A stretch of 64,000 bases of DNA, from assembly GCA_017399105.1 (NCBI GenBank), contig JAFQEJ010000035.1:1-64000 (forward strand). Direction: 5' to 3'. Each line of letters opens with the position of its first letter. Position 1 is the stretch's first letter. A program made the translations under genes and the position numbers. The notes beneath the pieces were generated by a model. The model saw only the letters and a program-made list of their open reading frames with translations. It did not search any database and was not told the DNA's origin. Source of the stretch: Clostridia bacterium (GTDB taxonomy: Bacteria > Bacillota > Clostridia > Oscillospirales > CAG-272). Below are positions 8,961 to 17,426 of this stretch, piece after piece.

Positions 8961-9875
8961 TTATTTAACACGGAGCATTGCAGTTGTACCTCGTTTTCCG
9001 GTTGAGGCATTAACTCCCCAAAAGAAAATATCGAAACCTATTTCATACCAAAAGCCAATATTATCTTCTGTGATATCAAAATTAGTTAATTGGGCGATAT
9101 CATTTTCTTTTGCATATTGGTACACTTCATATACAAGAATCTTTCCTATCCCTTGATTCCGACATTTTGGTTCAACAAACACATTAATCCACAGACGAGT
9201 ACAATCAAGCGGAGCCTGCATACTGTCGGAAAAAGCTATGATTGTTCCTTGTATATTTTCATTATCTCCTATAGCTACAAATCCCAAAAGGTCATTTGCT
9301 TTACTCAAAAAATACTCTTTTTTCTTATCATCAAAAATATAAGTATCTATTGCTTGTTGTATTTCATCTTTTGAAGCTCGTTTGATGCAATTAAAAGTAT
9401 TATTGGGAATCAAAGTTTTACGTTCAATGCGGTAGCTAAATAAATGATAATAGTTTCCATAAAGTAAAGGAGCATTCACATTATCTTGCTTTTTACCATA
9501 TGAATTAAGAGTGAAATTTTGATTGAACCAAAACAGACTTGCTTCAACAGTTGCATTAGCAGAACCATAAAGATACAGAATCTCAAATATTTCTGCTTGA
9601 CGTTTTATTTCGTTCACCAGTTCAGTGGCAATACCCATTCTTCTGAAATTGGGGTGCACGAAAACGTTGATAATATACCAATACTTTCCAGTGATAGGAT
9701 TCGGGACATCCTTCTCAGTAACAAGAATTCTGCCAATTATATTGTCGATCTCATTAACTGCCACATATATAATTGCTTTTTCGCGCTCTTCCTTTTTTAG
9801 TTTTGGAAATTGTTCTAAAACATAATCTCTTTGCTCTTGATTGGCTTTGCAAATAGAAAAATTAGTATTGTTCAT
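8961..9875 (-). CDS. Tandem-domain GNAT N-acetyltransferase
   Basis: 304 residues with two GNAT folds. The N-terminal copy carries the acetyl-CoA motif VHPNFRRMGIATELV (about residues 73-87) and the C-terminal copy VEPKCRNQGIGKILV (about 231-245). The substrate (amine, peptide or antibiotic) cannot be told. CGGAGG lies before the ATG. The gene and its upstream region are visibly much AT-richer than all neighbours, with AT-ending codons, which suggests horizontal acquisition; no integrase or transposase is nearby. It is a single-gene unit with promoter 9905-9932. Confidence 0.85.
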   Translation of the reverse strand: MNNTNFSICKANQEQRDYVLEQFPKLKKEEREKAIIYVAVNEIDNIIGRILVTEKDVPNPITGKYWYIINVFVHPNFRRMGIATELVNEIKRQAEIFEILYLYGSANATVEASLFWFNQNFTLNSYGKKQDNVNAPLLYGNYYHLFSYRIERKTLIPNNTFNCIKRASKDEIQQAIDTYIFDDKKKEYFLSKANDLLGFVAIGDNENIQGTIIAFSDSMQAPLDCTRLWINVFVEPKCRNQGIGKILVYEVYQYAKENDIAQLTNFDITEDNIGFWYEIGFDIFFWGVNASTGKRGTTAMLRVK

Positions 9876-9904
9876 TAATTGCCTCCGAAAATTTTATAGT
9901 TAAT

Positions 9905-9932
9905 TTTATAAACAAGTATATAAACAATACAA
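9905..9932 (-). promoter_or_regulatory. Probable promoter of GNAT gene
   Basis: Minus strand TTGTAT (9927-9932), 16 nt, TATAAA (9905-9910), about 30 nt before the start codon. The region is AT-rich, so chance matches are likely. The gap 9876-10228 otherwise holds the hairpin at 9972 and the yebC terminator at 10119. Confidence 0.45.
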
Positions 9933-9971
9933 AGTCACGGAAAGTGCAAAGAACGTATATAAAATAAAAAG

Positions 9972-10027
9972 CCAAGAAACACACACACGAACTCATGCAC
10001 TTTATAAGAGTTCAATCGTTTTCTTGG
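9972..10027 (-). repeat. Long imperfect inverted repeat upstream of GNAT gene
   Basis: CCAAGAAAC (9972-9980) pairs with GTTTTCTTGG (10018-10027), and inside it GAACTC (9989-9994) pairs with GAGTTC (10008-10013). On the minus strand a T-rich stretch CTTTTTATTTT follows, so it could work as a terminator or attenuator upstream of the acetyltransferase gene, or mark the edge of an acquired segment. Confidence 0.55.
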
Positions 10028-10118
10028 TTCAATAAAATCATATTTCGTTCTAAGCACAGGTTCCTCCTTCCGAACATAATAATATCATACAAGCCATGCT
10101 ATGTCAATACTGCGCAAC

Positions 10119-10153
10119 AAAAAAGCTTTCGACATTTTTTATCGAAAGCTTTT
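10119..10153 (-). terminator. Terminator of yebC
   Basis: AAAAGCTTTCGA (10121-10132) pairs perfectly with TCGAAAGCTTTT (10142-10153). On the minus strand a T run follows. Confidence 0.85.
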
Positions 10154-10228
10154 CTATATTCAATTTTTGTGAAGTTCTGTAACTGTCCTTTAGCACCCGA
10201 CGCTAAATCTGTCAGATTTTTTTGTATT

Positions 10229-10978
10229 TTATTCCTCGTCGGCGTTTTCCCAGTTGTGGTAAACGTCCTGAACGTCGTCATTGTCCTCCAGATGCTCAAG
10301 CAGCAGATTCATATGCTTGATATCGTCGGGATCGGAAAGCTCCACGTAGGTGGAAGGGATCTTATCAAGCTCAGCCGACTCGATCTTATAACCCTTTGCC
10401 TCCAGCTCCTCACGGACAGCGCCAAGGTCGGCGGGCTCGGTATAGATTTCATAAATGCCGGGAGTTTCGCAGACAAAGTCGCCTGCACCTGCCTCAAGCG
10501 CATCCTCCATCAGCTTATCCTCGTCGATCTTCTCCTTGGCATCCTCGTCGTCGGCGATGATGATCACACCCTTATCGGCGAAGAGGTAGGATACACAGCC
10601 GGTCTGACCGAGATTTCCGCCAAACTTATCAAAGTAGTGGCGCATTTCGGATGCTGTACGGTTGCGGTTATCGGTGGTGGTATAAACGATGACAGCGACA
10701 CCGCTGGGACCGTAGCCTTCGTAATAGATTTCCTCGTAAACCACATCGGTTTCGCCGAGAGCCTTCTTGATAACACGATCGATGTTGTCGTTGGGAACGT
10801 TGTTTGCCTTAGCCTTTGCGATCAGATCGCGAAGCTTGCTGTTGGATGCGGGATCAGCGCCGCCGGCTTTGATGGCGATTGCCATCTCTTTTCCGATTTT
10901 GGTAAAGATTTTGCCGCGCTGGGCATCGGTCTTTTCCTTCTTATGCTTGATATTATTCCATTTACTATGTCCGGACAT
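10229..10978 (-). CDS. yebC: YebC/PmpR-family regulator
   Basis: 249 residues; family start MSGHSKWNNIKHKKEKTDAQ, then RGKIFTKIGKEM and DLIAKAKANNVPNDNIDR. YebC proteins act as DNA-binding regulators, and some members help ribosomes through polyproline stretches; which applies here is not visible. AAAGGAGAATTCCC precedes the ATG. It follows the metallophosphoesterase gene by 42 nt on the same strand and may be co-transcribed from the argS promoter. The C-terminus is strongly acidic, as usual for the family. Confidence 0.95.
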   Translation of the reverse strand: MSGHSKWNNIKHKKEKTDAQRGKIFTKIGKEMAIAIKAGGADPASNSKLRDLIAKAKANNVPNDNIDRVIKKALGETDVVYEEIYYEGYGPSGVAVIVYTTTDNRNRTASEMRHYFDKFGGNLGQTGCVSYLFADKGVIIIADDEDAKEKIDEDKLMEDALEAGAGDFVCETPGIYEIYTEPADLGAVREELEAKGYKIESAELDKIPSTYVELSDPDDIKHMNLLLEHLEDNDDVQDVYHNWENADEE

Positions 10979-11020
10979 GGGAATTCTCCTTTTATATATA
11001 TGTGTAATTTTTTTATAAAC

Positions 11021-12007
11021 TTAAACAAGATCGCTGACATCCACATATTCGTGGACAACAGACTTGATGCCCTCGCCTGAAATACGGATCACCGTACCGC
11101 CGTTAAGTCTGGGATCCCAGTAACAGCCGGCACCCGTTTTGAGGGCATAGATCAGCTTAACACCTTCATAGGGAATCATGAAATTGTTGACATGTTCGTG
11201 ACCGACGATCACATGCGTCGTTGTACCGGCAGCCTTGACAGCCTCAAAGACGCCGTCATCTGCTTCATAGCTGCCAATGCCCTCATACATGACACCGCTT
11301 GACTGCTCATAGCCGGGATTCCAGCAGAGGGCACCGGGAACTGCATCCTTGACGGTGAGTGCCTTGCGTGCCTCTTCCGAGCTGTCTGCATAGGCGGCTT
11401 TGTAAGCAAAGCGGTATGCATAGAAGGGAATGTGCATGAAAATGGCGGTATCCTCACAGCCGAGAGAACGGAGTGCTTCGACCTGTGCTTTGTACCAATC
11501 AACCTGCGGGGGGATCAGCTTTGCCCAGGCGGATTTCTCGCTGCCGTCGGCTGCGATATAGGAAGCTCTGTCATGAGAATCGATCATAATAAGTCCCTCG
11601 ACAATTTTTCCCTCTTCCTCGATGGCGATGACATAATTTCCGCTGCCGATGGCAGAATCTCCCTTTTCATAAATGCAATACTTGCGCTGCATGTAGCGGG
11701 CTGCCACGGCATCGATGCAGGCACTGCCATTTTGATTGTCATGATTGCCCCAGACAGGCGCCCAGGGAATACCGAAGGAATCGAGCAGATTACCCAGCAT
11801 ATCGTAGGCATGATCATGACCTGCCCAGGCGAGATCGCCGGTGATTGTGATCAGATCGGGTTTGACCCGTTCCACAAGCTCATGAATCGTGCGCTCGAGA
11901 ATGAGTCGGTTCTGATGTCCTTCAGCCCACTCTGCATCCGAGAGCTGTGTATCGGTTAGATTCAGTACAATAAAATCACGATCAGGGGATTTTTTTAGTA
12001 TGAACAT
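11021..12007 (-). CDS. Calcineurin-like metallophosphoesterase
   Basis: 328 residues without signal peptide. Metal-binding motifs in order: LNLTDTQL (motif I, usually DxH, here D-T-Q), ITGDLAWAG (GDxxxxG), WGNHDNQ (GNHD), FMHIPFYAY and VIVGHEHVNNF (GHxH, here GHEH). It resembles bacterial purple-acid-phosphatase-like cytosolic phosphoesterases; the substrate is unknown. The His-to-Gln change in motif I occurs in some sub-families and should still allow a dinuclear site. It follows argS by 28 nt (AAAGGAAAT before the ATG), so it is in the argS operon. Confidence 0.85.
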   Translation of the reverse strand: MFILKKSPDRDFIVLNLTDTQLSDAEWAEGHQNRLILERTIHELVERVKPDLITITGDLAWAGHDHAYDMLGNLLDSFGIPWAPVWGNHDNQNGSACIDAVAARYMQRKYCIYEKGDSAIGSGNYVIAIEEEGKIVEGLIMIDSHDRASYIAADGSEKSAWAKLIPPQVDWYKAQVEALRSLGCEDTAIFMHIPFYAYRFAYKAAYADSSEEARKALTVKDAVPGALCWNPGYEQSSGVMYEGIGSYEADDGVFEAVKAAGTTTHVIVGHEHVNNFMIPYEGVKLIYALKTGAGCYWDPRLNGGTVIRISGEGIKSVVHEYVDVSDLV

Positions 12008-12035
12008 GACAGCAGATTTCCTTTCGGTGGAATGA

Positions 12036-13772
12036 TCATATCTTTTCGGGAGTCTTGATGCAGATCAGATGAAGCGCACTGCCAAGAACATAGTTCGTCG
12101 CGGCGGTAAGTGCTACGCGGGCAGCCTTTGTGTTCTCATCCTCTGACGAGAGAATAGGGCATTCATGATAGAAGGAGTTGAAGGCAGCACAGACATCGAG
12201 GATGAATCGTGTGACCGTAGAGGGCTCGTAATCCTTGAGAGCGTTATCCACACGCTCGGAGAACTGGGAAAGCACCTTGAGCAAATTCAGTTCTTCGTCA
12301 GTCTTCAGCGCATCTGCGGCAGGCATTTCCACACTGCCGGCACGCTCGAGAATGGAGCATGTACGGGCATAAGTGTACTGGGCGTAGGGACCTGTGTTGC
12401 CCTCGAAGCTGAGAGCATCCTCCAGCATGAAGTTGATATCCTTGATGCGGTTATTGGAAAGGTAGTAGAAGATAATAGCACCGACACCGACTGCTTCTGC
12501 CACGGCATCCTTGTTTTCAAGGTTGGGATTCTTCTCGTTCATAATATCGGCAACCTTTTCGATCGCCATGCCGAAGAGATCCTTCAGCAGAATGACATTA
12601 CCGGTTCGGGTGGCAAGCTTTGCACCGTTGATGCTGACCGTACCGTAGGGTACGTGAACCAGCTGATCGTGCCAGTCATAGCCCATCAGCTCAACAACCT
12701 TGAACCACTGAGCAAAGTGGAGGCTCTGGCCTGCAGAGGTAACATAGATCGCCTTATCAAAGTTATAGGTATTCTTTCTGTAGACTGCTGCCGCGATATC
12801 GCGGGTCGGATAAAGGGTGGAGCCATCGCGCTTGAGGATGAGGCAGGGAGGCATTTTATAGGCTTCCAGATCGACAATCGATGCACCGTCATCCAGCTTG
12901 AGCAGTCCCTTTTCACGAAGCAGCTCGACCTGTGCGGGCATTTTATCGGTATAAAAGCTCTCGCCCTTGTAGCTGTCGAAGGTAATGCCAAGCTGGCTGT
13001 AGGTCTTCTCATATTCCTTCAGGCTGATTTCAATGAACCATTTCCAGAGCGCGAGATTTTCCTCATCCCCCTGCTCCATCTTGCGGAATTCATTGCGTGC
13101 TTCGTCAGCAAGAGCGGTATTGGGAGCGATCCCCTTCTCTTCGTTGCCCGAAATCTCATTGTTGACACGGACATAGAGGTCAACCAGCTCATCGATACCG
13201 CGCTCCTCCACAGCCTCCTTGGAGCCCCACATGCGGTAGGCTGCGATCAGCTTACCGAACTGTGTCCCCCAGTCACCCAGATAGTTGATACCTGTGCAAT
13301 GATAGCCGCGGAACTCATGGAGCAGCTTCAACGAGTGACCGATGACAGTGGTGCCCAGATGTCCGATATGGAAGGGCTTAGCAACATTGGGAGAAGAATA
13401 GTCAAGGACAACCTCTTTACCTGCACCGATGTCGCTTTTACCGTAGTTTTCTTTCTTTTCGAGGATTTCTCCGAGAACGGTGCCTGTCAGGTAGGCAGGG
13501 TTGATGGTAAAGTTCAGATATCCGCCCGCTGTGTCAACGGTGGCATATTCACCCGCACCAAAGCCCTCGGCAAGCTTTGCGGCAATGGCAGGGGGAGCCA
13601 TACGAAGTGTACGACTGAGCTTAAAGCAGGGGAGCGCAAGATCGCCCATTTTTGCGTCAGGCGGATACTCCAGCATATCGTATAATTCTTCGCTCGCAAT
13701 CGCCGAATCGGGGGCAATCGCTTTGATCTCCTCGGCAAGCGAGGATGCAAGTGCAGCCTTGAGTTTCTGCAT
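12036..13772 (-). CDS. argS: Arginyl-tRNA synthetase
   Basis: 578 residues. Charges tRNA-Arg. The N-terminal Arg-tRNA recognition domain (MGDLALPCFKLS) is followed by the class I core with YSSPNVAKPFHIGHLGTT (HIGH at the HIGHLG site), YLGDWGTQFGKLI, TRDIAAAVYR and a KMSKS-equivalent KLATRTGN. An anticodon-binding all-helical C-terminus ends the protein. I chose the ATG at 13772 rather than the longer frame from 13829 because the family start aligns there and GAAAGGA lies 12 nt upstream. First gene of an operon with the phosphoesterase and perhaps yebC. Confidence 0.97.
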   Translation of the reverse strand: MQKLKAALASSLAEEIKAIAPDSAIASEELYDMLEYPPDAKMGDLALPCFKLSRTLRMAPPAIAAKLAEGFGAGEYATVDTAGGYLNFTINPAYLTGTVLGEILEKKENYGKSDIGAGKEVVLDYSSPNVAKPFHIGHLGTTVIGHSLKLLHEFRGYHCTGINYLGDWGTQFGKLIAAYRMWGSKEAVEERGIDELVDLYVRVNNEISGNEEKGIAPNTALADEARNEFRKMEQGDEENLALWKWFIEISLKEYEKTYSQLGITFDSYKGESFYTDKMPAQVELLREKGLLKLDDGASIVDLEAYKMPPCLILKRDGSTLYPTRDIAAAVYRKNTYNFDKAIYVTSAGQSLHFAQWFKVVELMGYDWHDQLVHVPYGTVSINGAKLATRTGNVILLKDLFGMAIEKVADIMNEKNPNLENKDAVAEAVGVGAIIFYYLSNNRIKDINFMLEDALSFEGNTGPYAQYTYARTCSILERAGSVEMPAADALKTDEELNLLKVLSQFSERVDNALKDYEPSTVTRFILDVCAAFNSFYHECPILSSEDENTKAARVALTAATNYVLGSALHLICIKTPEKI

Positions 13773-13844
13773 AGATTGATCGATCCTTTCATGGGTCGCT
13801 CGAAAACGACTCTTCCTTATTATAAACATAACAATACAGTTTAT

Positions 13845-13873
13845 ATTTTATCACATATCACTAAAAAGTGCAA
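13845..13873 (-). promoter_or_regulatory. SigA-type promoter of argS
   Basis: Minus strand TTGCAC (13868-13873), 17 nt, TAAAAT (13845-13850). It gives a leader of about 65 nt. I see no T-box signature in that leader. Confidence 0.65.
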
Positions 13874-13898
13874 GATATTTTCTACAAAAAAACGAAAA
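13873..13898. repeat. 26-bp direct repeat, copy 1
   Basis: AGATATTTTCTA followed by C, AAAAAAA and CGAAAA. The same 26 bases with one change (C to T) occur at 15203-15228. Copy 1 lies between the divergent argS and sialidase promoters. Confidence 0.7.
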
Positions 13899-13947
13899 TA
13901 CAGAATTTCCTCGGCTCACTGGCAATGCTTGACAATGAAATGGCATT

Positions 13948-13984
13948 TTAAGCGCTTGACAATTCAAAAGGCGTGTTATATAAT
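13948..13984 (+). promoter_or_regulatory. Consensus promoter and operator-like palindrome of sialidase gene
   Basis: TTGACA (13956-13961), 17 nt, TATAAT (13979-13984): a perfect vegetative promoter. The -35 overlaps the palindrome AAGCGCTT (13950-13957), whose CG centre is like operators of LacI-family sugar regulators, so repression is plausible. The operator call is an inference from this one site. Confidence 0.7.
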
Positions 13985-14024
13985 GGTAGAAATCGCTTCC
14001 TTATTTTTGAAAGGACAGGCCTCT

Positions 14025-15107
14025 ATGAACAATATCTATACCAATCACAATATATCCTTTACGCTCTCTCCCGAAGGCGGTATTCTCTTTGTGGATCATC
14101 AGAAAAATGACCGTTCGGGTCACTTTGGGCATGCCATGGTTCAGTGTGCCAACGGAGATGTTCTCTGTTTCTATCCCAACTGCAACAATGATGTTGAAGG
14201 CCATTCCGGACGAGGCTGGATGGAATATCAACGCAGTACCGATGGCGGTCTGACCTTTGCTCCTGCCCAGCCTCTTCCCTATTCCAAAACACTGTATGAT
14301 CTCAATATCGGCACCACCTCCATGAACGAAAAAGCGGTCTGTACACCGAAGGGAACTGTTCTGCTTTTCAACATTATCTGTGATGTATCTACCTCCGCAG
14401 TCTGGGAGCCCTACCTGCGTCCCACATATCTTCGCAGCACCGACAACGGTTATACATGGGAACAGGCAAAGATCTTCTGTGACTGGCGAGGACGTATTTA
14501 TGATGTGCAGATCATGAATGAAAAAATCTATGTCCTCATGGGATGCGGTTGGAATACGCCCGAAGAAGAAAACTGCTTCCGCCTTTATGTCAGCGAGGAT
14601 GATGGTATCACCTTCCGCGAGCATTCAAAGCTTCCCTTTGAAACGGGAACTATGAAGCGTTTTTACGGCACCATGGAACGGCTGCAGGATGGACGTCTGA
14701 TTATATATACCTACAATCCGGAGGATGAAAACAATCTGGATTATGTTGTTGCAAATCCCTCACTTGACGGATGGTCAGAGGTCAGACATGCATATTTTGC
14801 CCGCCGCATTCGCAATCCTCAGATGATCTCATTCAAAGGCTCCTATTTCATCTTCGGACGCAGCGGCCAATTGGGCAAAGAGGAGGACAACGGTCATGTC
14901 ATCTGCTATTGCTCTGAAGACGGTATCAACTGGAATGAAGGCAGGTATGTGATCAAACGCACCGCCGGTATCGGTGCATACTCCAACACCCTTCGTGTAA
15001 CCTTCGGCGGTGTCGAGCGAGTTCTCTATCAGACGTCTCATGCCTATCATCTGCATCAAACGAACATTCTGCATTTCTGGCTTGACGGTGAAAGCATTGA
15101 ATCGTAA
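14025..15107 (+). CDS. Sialidase-like BNR/Asp-box exo-glycosidase
   Basis: 360 residues, no signal peptide, thus probably intracellular. It has at least three Asp boxes: RSTDGGLTF, RSTDNGYTW and SEDDGITF, plus a weaker SEDGINW, the blades of a sialidase-like propeller, and acidic and arginine residues (KNDRSGHFGHAM) near the N-terminus. Sialidases hydrolyse terminal sialic acid; related BNR proteins act on other sugars, so the substrate is uncertain. The ATG at 14025 fits GAAAGGACAGGCCT upstream and the promoter; the longer frame from 13776 would cross that promoter. A sialate O-acetylesterase lies at 44682 in the same window, which fits sialoglycan use. Confidence 0.8.
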   Translation: MNNIYTNHNISFTLSPEGGILFVDHQKNDRSGHFGHAMVQCANGDVLCFYPNCNNDVEGHSGRGWMEYQRSTDGGLTFAPAQPLPYSKTLYDLNIGTTSMNEKAVCTPKGTVLLFNIICDVSTSAVWEPYLRPTYLRSTDNGYTWEQAKIFCDWRGRIYDVQIMNEKIYVLMGCGWNTPEEENCFRLYVSEDDGITFREHSKLPFETGTMKRFYGTMERLQDGRLIIYTYNPEDENNLDYVVANPSLDGWSEVRHAYFARRIRNPQMISFKGSYFIFGRSGQLGKEEDNGHVICYCSEDGINWNEGRYVIKRTAGIGAYSNTLRVTFGGVERVLYQTSHAYHLHQTNILHFWLDGESIES

Positions 15108-15130
15108 TCATCCGTAACATATATATTTTG

Positions 15131-15162
15131 AAGGGCTGCCGCATACCGTGCGACAGTCCTTT
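15131..15162 (+). terminator. Terminator of sialidase-like gene
   Basis: GGGCTGCCGCA (15133-15143) pairs with TGCGACAGTCC (15149-15159) with one mismatch and one G-U pair, then TTT. A member of the recurring CTGYCGCA hairpin family. Confidence 0.7.
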
Positions 15163-15202
15163 ATACTGTGATTCAGTGGCATCGTTTTTGCACTTCAATA
15201 CG

Positions 15203-15228
15203 AGATATTTTCTATAAAAAAACGAAAA
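15203..15228. repeat. 26-bp direct repeat, copy 2
   Basis: Second copy of the sequence at 13873-13898 with 25 of 26 bases identical. It ends 4 bases before the -35 of the ylxM promoter. Confidence 0.7.
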
Positions 15229-15232
15229 ACTC

Positions 15233-15261
15233 TTGACAAAAGGAAGCCCGTATGATATACT
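15233..15261 (+). promoter_or_regulatory. SigA-type promoter of ylxM-ffh-rpsP-khpA
   Basis: TTGACA (15233-15238), 17-nt spacer, TATACT (15256-15261), 66 nt before the ylxM start. Confidence 0.8.
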
Positions 15262-15327
15262 TGTAAAGTACTTCACTTCACACGAAAGCATTTTACTTTA
15301 CAGCCGTTCCGAAAGGAGTCCACACCG

Positions 15328-15711
15328 ATGAGCATGAAAGTCAATCGCGATTCGATGACCGATTCCCTTGAGGACAGCGTCAATGTCTCGCTTCTGCTTG
15401 AGATGTACGCCCCCCTTCTGACCGAGCGTCAGATCGAGTGCGTCAGCCTCTATTTCAACGAGGATCTCTCGCTTGCGGAAATTGCCGAGCTTTCGGGCAT
15501 CACCCGTCAGGGTGTGCGCGACTGCATCAGAAAGAGCGTGGCGATTCTGCATGAGACAGAGAAAAAGCTTGGACTGCTTGCAAAGCGTGAAGCTGAAGAC
15601 GCAAAGTACAGCCGCATTTCGGAGATGCTGAGCGCGCTTGCGAATGCTCACCCCGAATGTGCGAAAGAGATCGCTGATATCCGCAGTGCCCTCGCGGCCG
15701 ACGCTGACTAA
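15328..15711 (+). CDS. ylxM: YlxM-family DNA-binding protein (UPF0122)
   Basis: 127 residues. A sigma-70 region-4-like helix-turn-helix: LLEMYAPLLTERQIECVSLYF then DLSLAEIAELSGITRQGVRD, typical of YlxM. It is usually encoded just ahead of ffh, as here (13 nt between stop and Ffh start), and is thought to modulate the signal recognition particle pathway. AAAGGAG lies 12 nt before the ATG. Confidence 0.93.
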   Translation: MSMKVNRDSMTDSLEDSVNVSLLLEMYAPLLTERQIECVSLYFNEDLSLAEIAELSGITRQGVRDCIRKSVAILHETEKKLGLLAKREAEDAKYSRISEMLSALANAHPECAKEIADIRSALAADAD

Positions 15712-15724
15712 GGGAGGTAACATC

Positions 15725-17068
15725 TTGTTCGAGAGTCTTGTCGATAAGATAAACGGCGCATTCAAAAAATTCAAAAACAAGGGTAAGCTTACCGAAGCAG
15801 ACGTCAAGGAAGGCATGCGGGAAATCAAGCTGGCTCTGCTGGAAGCGGATGTCAACTTTAAGGTTGTTCGTGACTTCGTAAAGACAGTCTCGGAGCGTGC
15901 AGTGGGAACCGATGTACTCGAAAGCCTGATGCCCGCGCAGCAGATTGTCAAGATCGTCAATGAGGAGCTTGTAAACCTCATGGGCGGTACACAGACAAAA
16001 CTCGCTATCGCTTCCAAGCCCCCCACAATCATCATGATGGTCGGTCTGCAGGGCGCAGGTAAAACCACTCACTGCGGCAAGCTGGCAGGCATGTACAAGA
16101 AGCAGCACAAGAGACCGCTGCTGGTTGCCTGCGACGTCTACCGTCCCGCTGCCATCAAGCAGCTGCAGGTTGTCGGTGAACAGCTTGAGATTCCGGTATT
16201 CACACTGGAAGGCTCCACAAATCCTGTTGAGATTGCCAAAGCGGGTCTTGCTCACGCCGAAAAGTACGGACACGATATGGTGTTCATCGATACCGCCGGC
16301 CGACTCCAAATCGATGAGGTCATGATGGGTGAGCTCTGCGACATCAAGGCGGAGGTCAATCCCACCGAAATCCTGCTTGTTGTCGATGCTATGACCGGTC
16401 AGGTTGCGGTCGATGTTGCGGGAACCTTCAATGATATGCTGGATATCACCGGTGTTATCCTCACCAAGCTGGACGGCGATACTCGAGGCGGCGCCGCTCT
16501 CTCGGTTCGCTATATCACAGGAAAGCCCATCAAGTTTGTGGGTACCGGCGAAAAGCTGGACAACATTGAGCCCTTCTATCCCGACCGTATGGCATCCCGT
16601 ATTCTCGGCATGGGCGATGTGCTCTCGCTGATTGAGAAGGCAGAAGCTGCCTATGACGAGAAGCAGGCGGCTGAGCTGGAAAAGAAAATCCGCGACTCAT
16701 CCTTCTCGCTCTCCGACTTCCTTGATCAGTTCCAGCAGATCAAAAAGATGGGATCGATGGAACAGCTCCTCGGCATGATGCCGGGTGTCAACCATGCAGC
16801 ACTGAAGGACGCAAAGATCGACGAAAGACAGATCGCACGCATGGAAGCCATCATCTACTCGATGACCCAGGAAGAGCGCGACAAGCCCGAGATCATCTCG
16901 GCATCCCGCAAAAAGCGCATTGCAGCAGGCAGCGGAAATACTGTGGAGGAGGTCAACAGACTGCTCAAGCAGTTTGATCAGACCAAGCGCCTCATGAAGC
17001 AGTTCGCGGGCGGAAACTTCGGCATGGGCGGCAAGCGCTTCGGCAAGAAGAAAATTCGCTTCAGATAA
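15725..17068 (+). CDS. ffh: Signal recognition particle GTPase Ffh
   Basis: 447 residues. Binds signal peptides of nascent membrane and secreted proteins and delivers ribosomes to FtsY. The NG domain shows GLQGAGKTT, DTAGRLQIDE and TKLDGDTRGGAAL; the M domain is methionine-rich (MGSMEQLLGMMPG) and ends in the basic tail GKRFGKKKIRFR. I chose the TTG at 15725 since the protein then begins FESLVDKINGAFKKF as in the family, with AAGGGAGGTAACATC directly upstream; an ATG frame from 15638 would lie inside ylxM. Confidence 0.97.
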   Translation: MFESLVDKINGAFKKFKNKGKLTEADVKEGMREIKLALLEADVNFKVVRDFVKTVSERAVGTDVLESLMPAQQIVKIVNEELVNLMGGTQTKLAIASKPPTIIMMVGLQGAGKTTHCGKLAGMYKKQHKRPLLVACDVYRPAAIKQLQVVGEQLEIPVFTLEGSTNPVEIAKAGLAHAEKYGHDMVFIDTAGRLQIDEVMMGELCDIKAEVNPTEILLVVDAMTGQVAVDVAGTFNDMLDITGVILTKLDGDTRGGAALSVRYITGKPIKFVGTGEKLDNIEPFYPDRMASRILGMGDVLSLIEKAEAAYDEKQAAELEKKIRDSSFSLSDFLDQFQQIKKMGSMEQLLGMMPGVNHAALKDAKIDERQIARMEAIIYSMTQEERDKPEIISASRKKRIAAGSGNTVEEVNRLLKQFDQTKRLMKQFAGGNFGMGGKRFGKKKIRFR

Positions 17069-17138
17069 ATGTTCATACACCCGTTGGGGTAAAAAATAAA
17101 ATTTTATTATATATCAATTTTTTTGGAGGATTACTCAA

Positions 17139-17384
17139 ATGGCAGTTAAAATCAGACTCAGAAGAATCGGTGCCAAGAAGGCTCCCTTTTACCGCGTAGT
17201 TGTTGCAGATTCCAGATATCCCCGTGACGGTCGCTTCATTGAAGAGATCGGTTACTACAATCCCCTTCTCGAAGAGGATAACATCAAGATCGATGCTGAG
17301 AAGGCTACTTCCTGGATCGCTAAGGGTGCTCAGCCCACAGAGACCGTTAAGACACTGCTCCGCAAGACCGGTATCACCAAGTAA
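17139..17384 (+). CDS. rpsP: 30S ribosomal protein S16
   Basis: 81 residues, normal length for S16. Begins [19 protein letters not shown], with [18 protein letters not shown] and NPLL following as in the family. TTTGGAGGATTACTCAA precedes the ATG. It follows ffh by 70 nt in the common ylxM-ffh-rpsP-khpA order. Confidence 0.98.
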   Translation: MAVKIRLRRIGAKKAPFYRVVVADSRYPRDGRFIEEIGYYNPLLEEDNIKIDAEKATSWIAKGAQPTETVKTLLRKTGITK

Positions 17385-17426
17385 TTAAAGTCTTAGTTAC
17401 GCACAAACACGAAACCGGAGGATACT

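Noticed and set aside
9519..9800. Open frames on the plus strand through the AT-rich acetyltransferase
   Set aside because: No ribosome sites; the GNAT motifs on the minus strand explain the coding signal.
12165..13685. Open frame of about 500 codons opposite argS
   Set aside because: Shadow of a real synthetase gene; no family features and no promoter.
13772..13845. T-box riboswitch in the argS leader
   Set aside because: The leader is only about 70 nt, with no T-box sequence TGGNACCGCG and no specifier stem.
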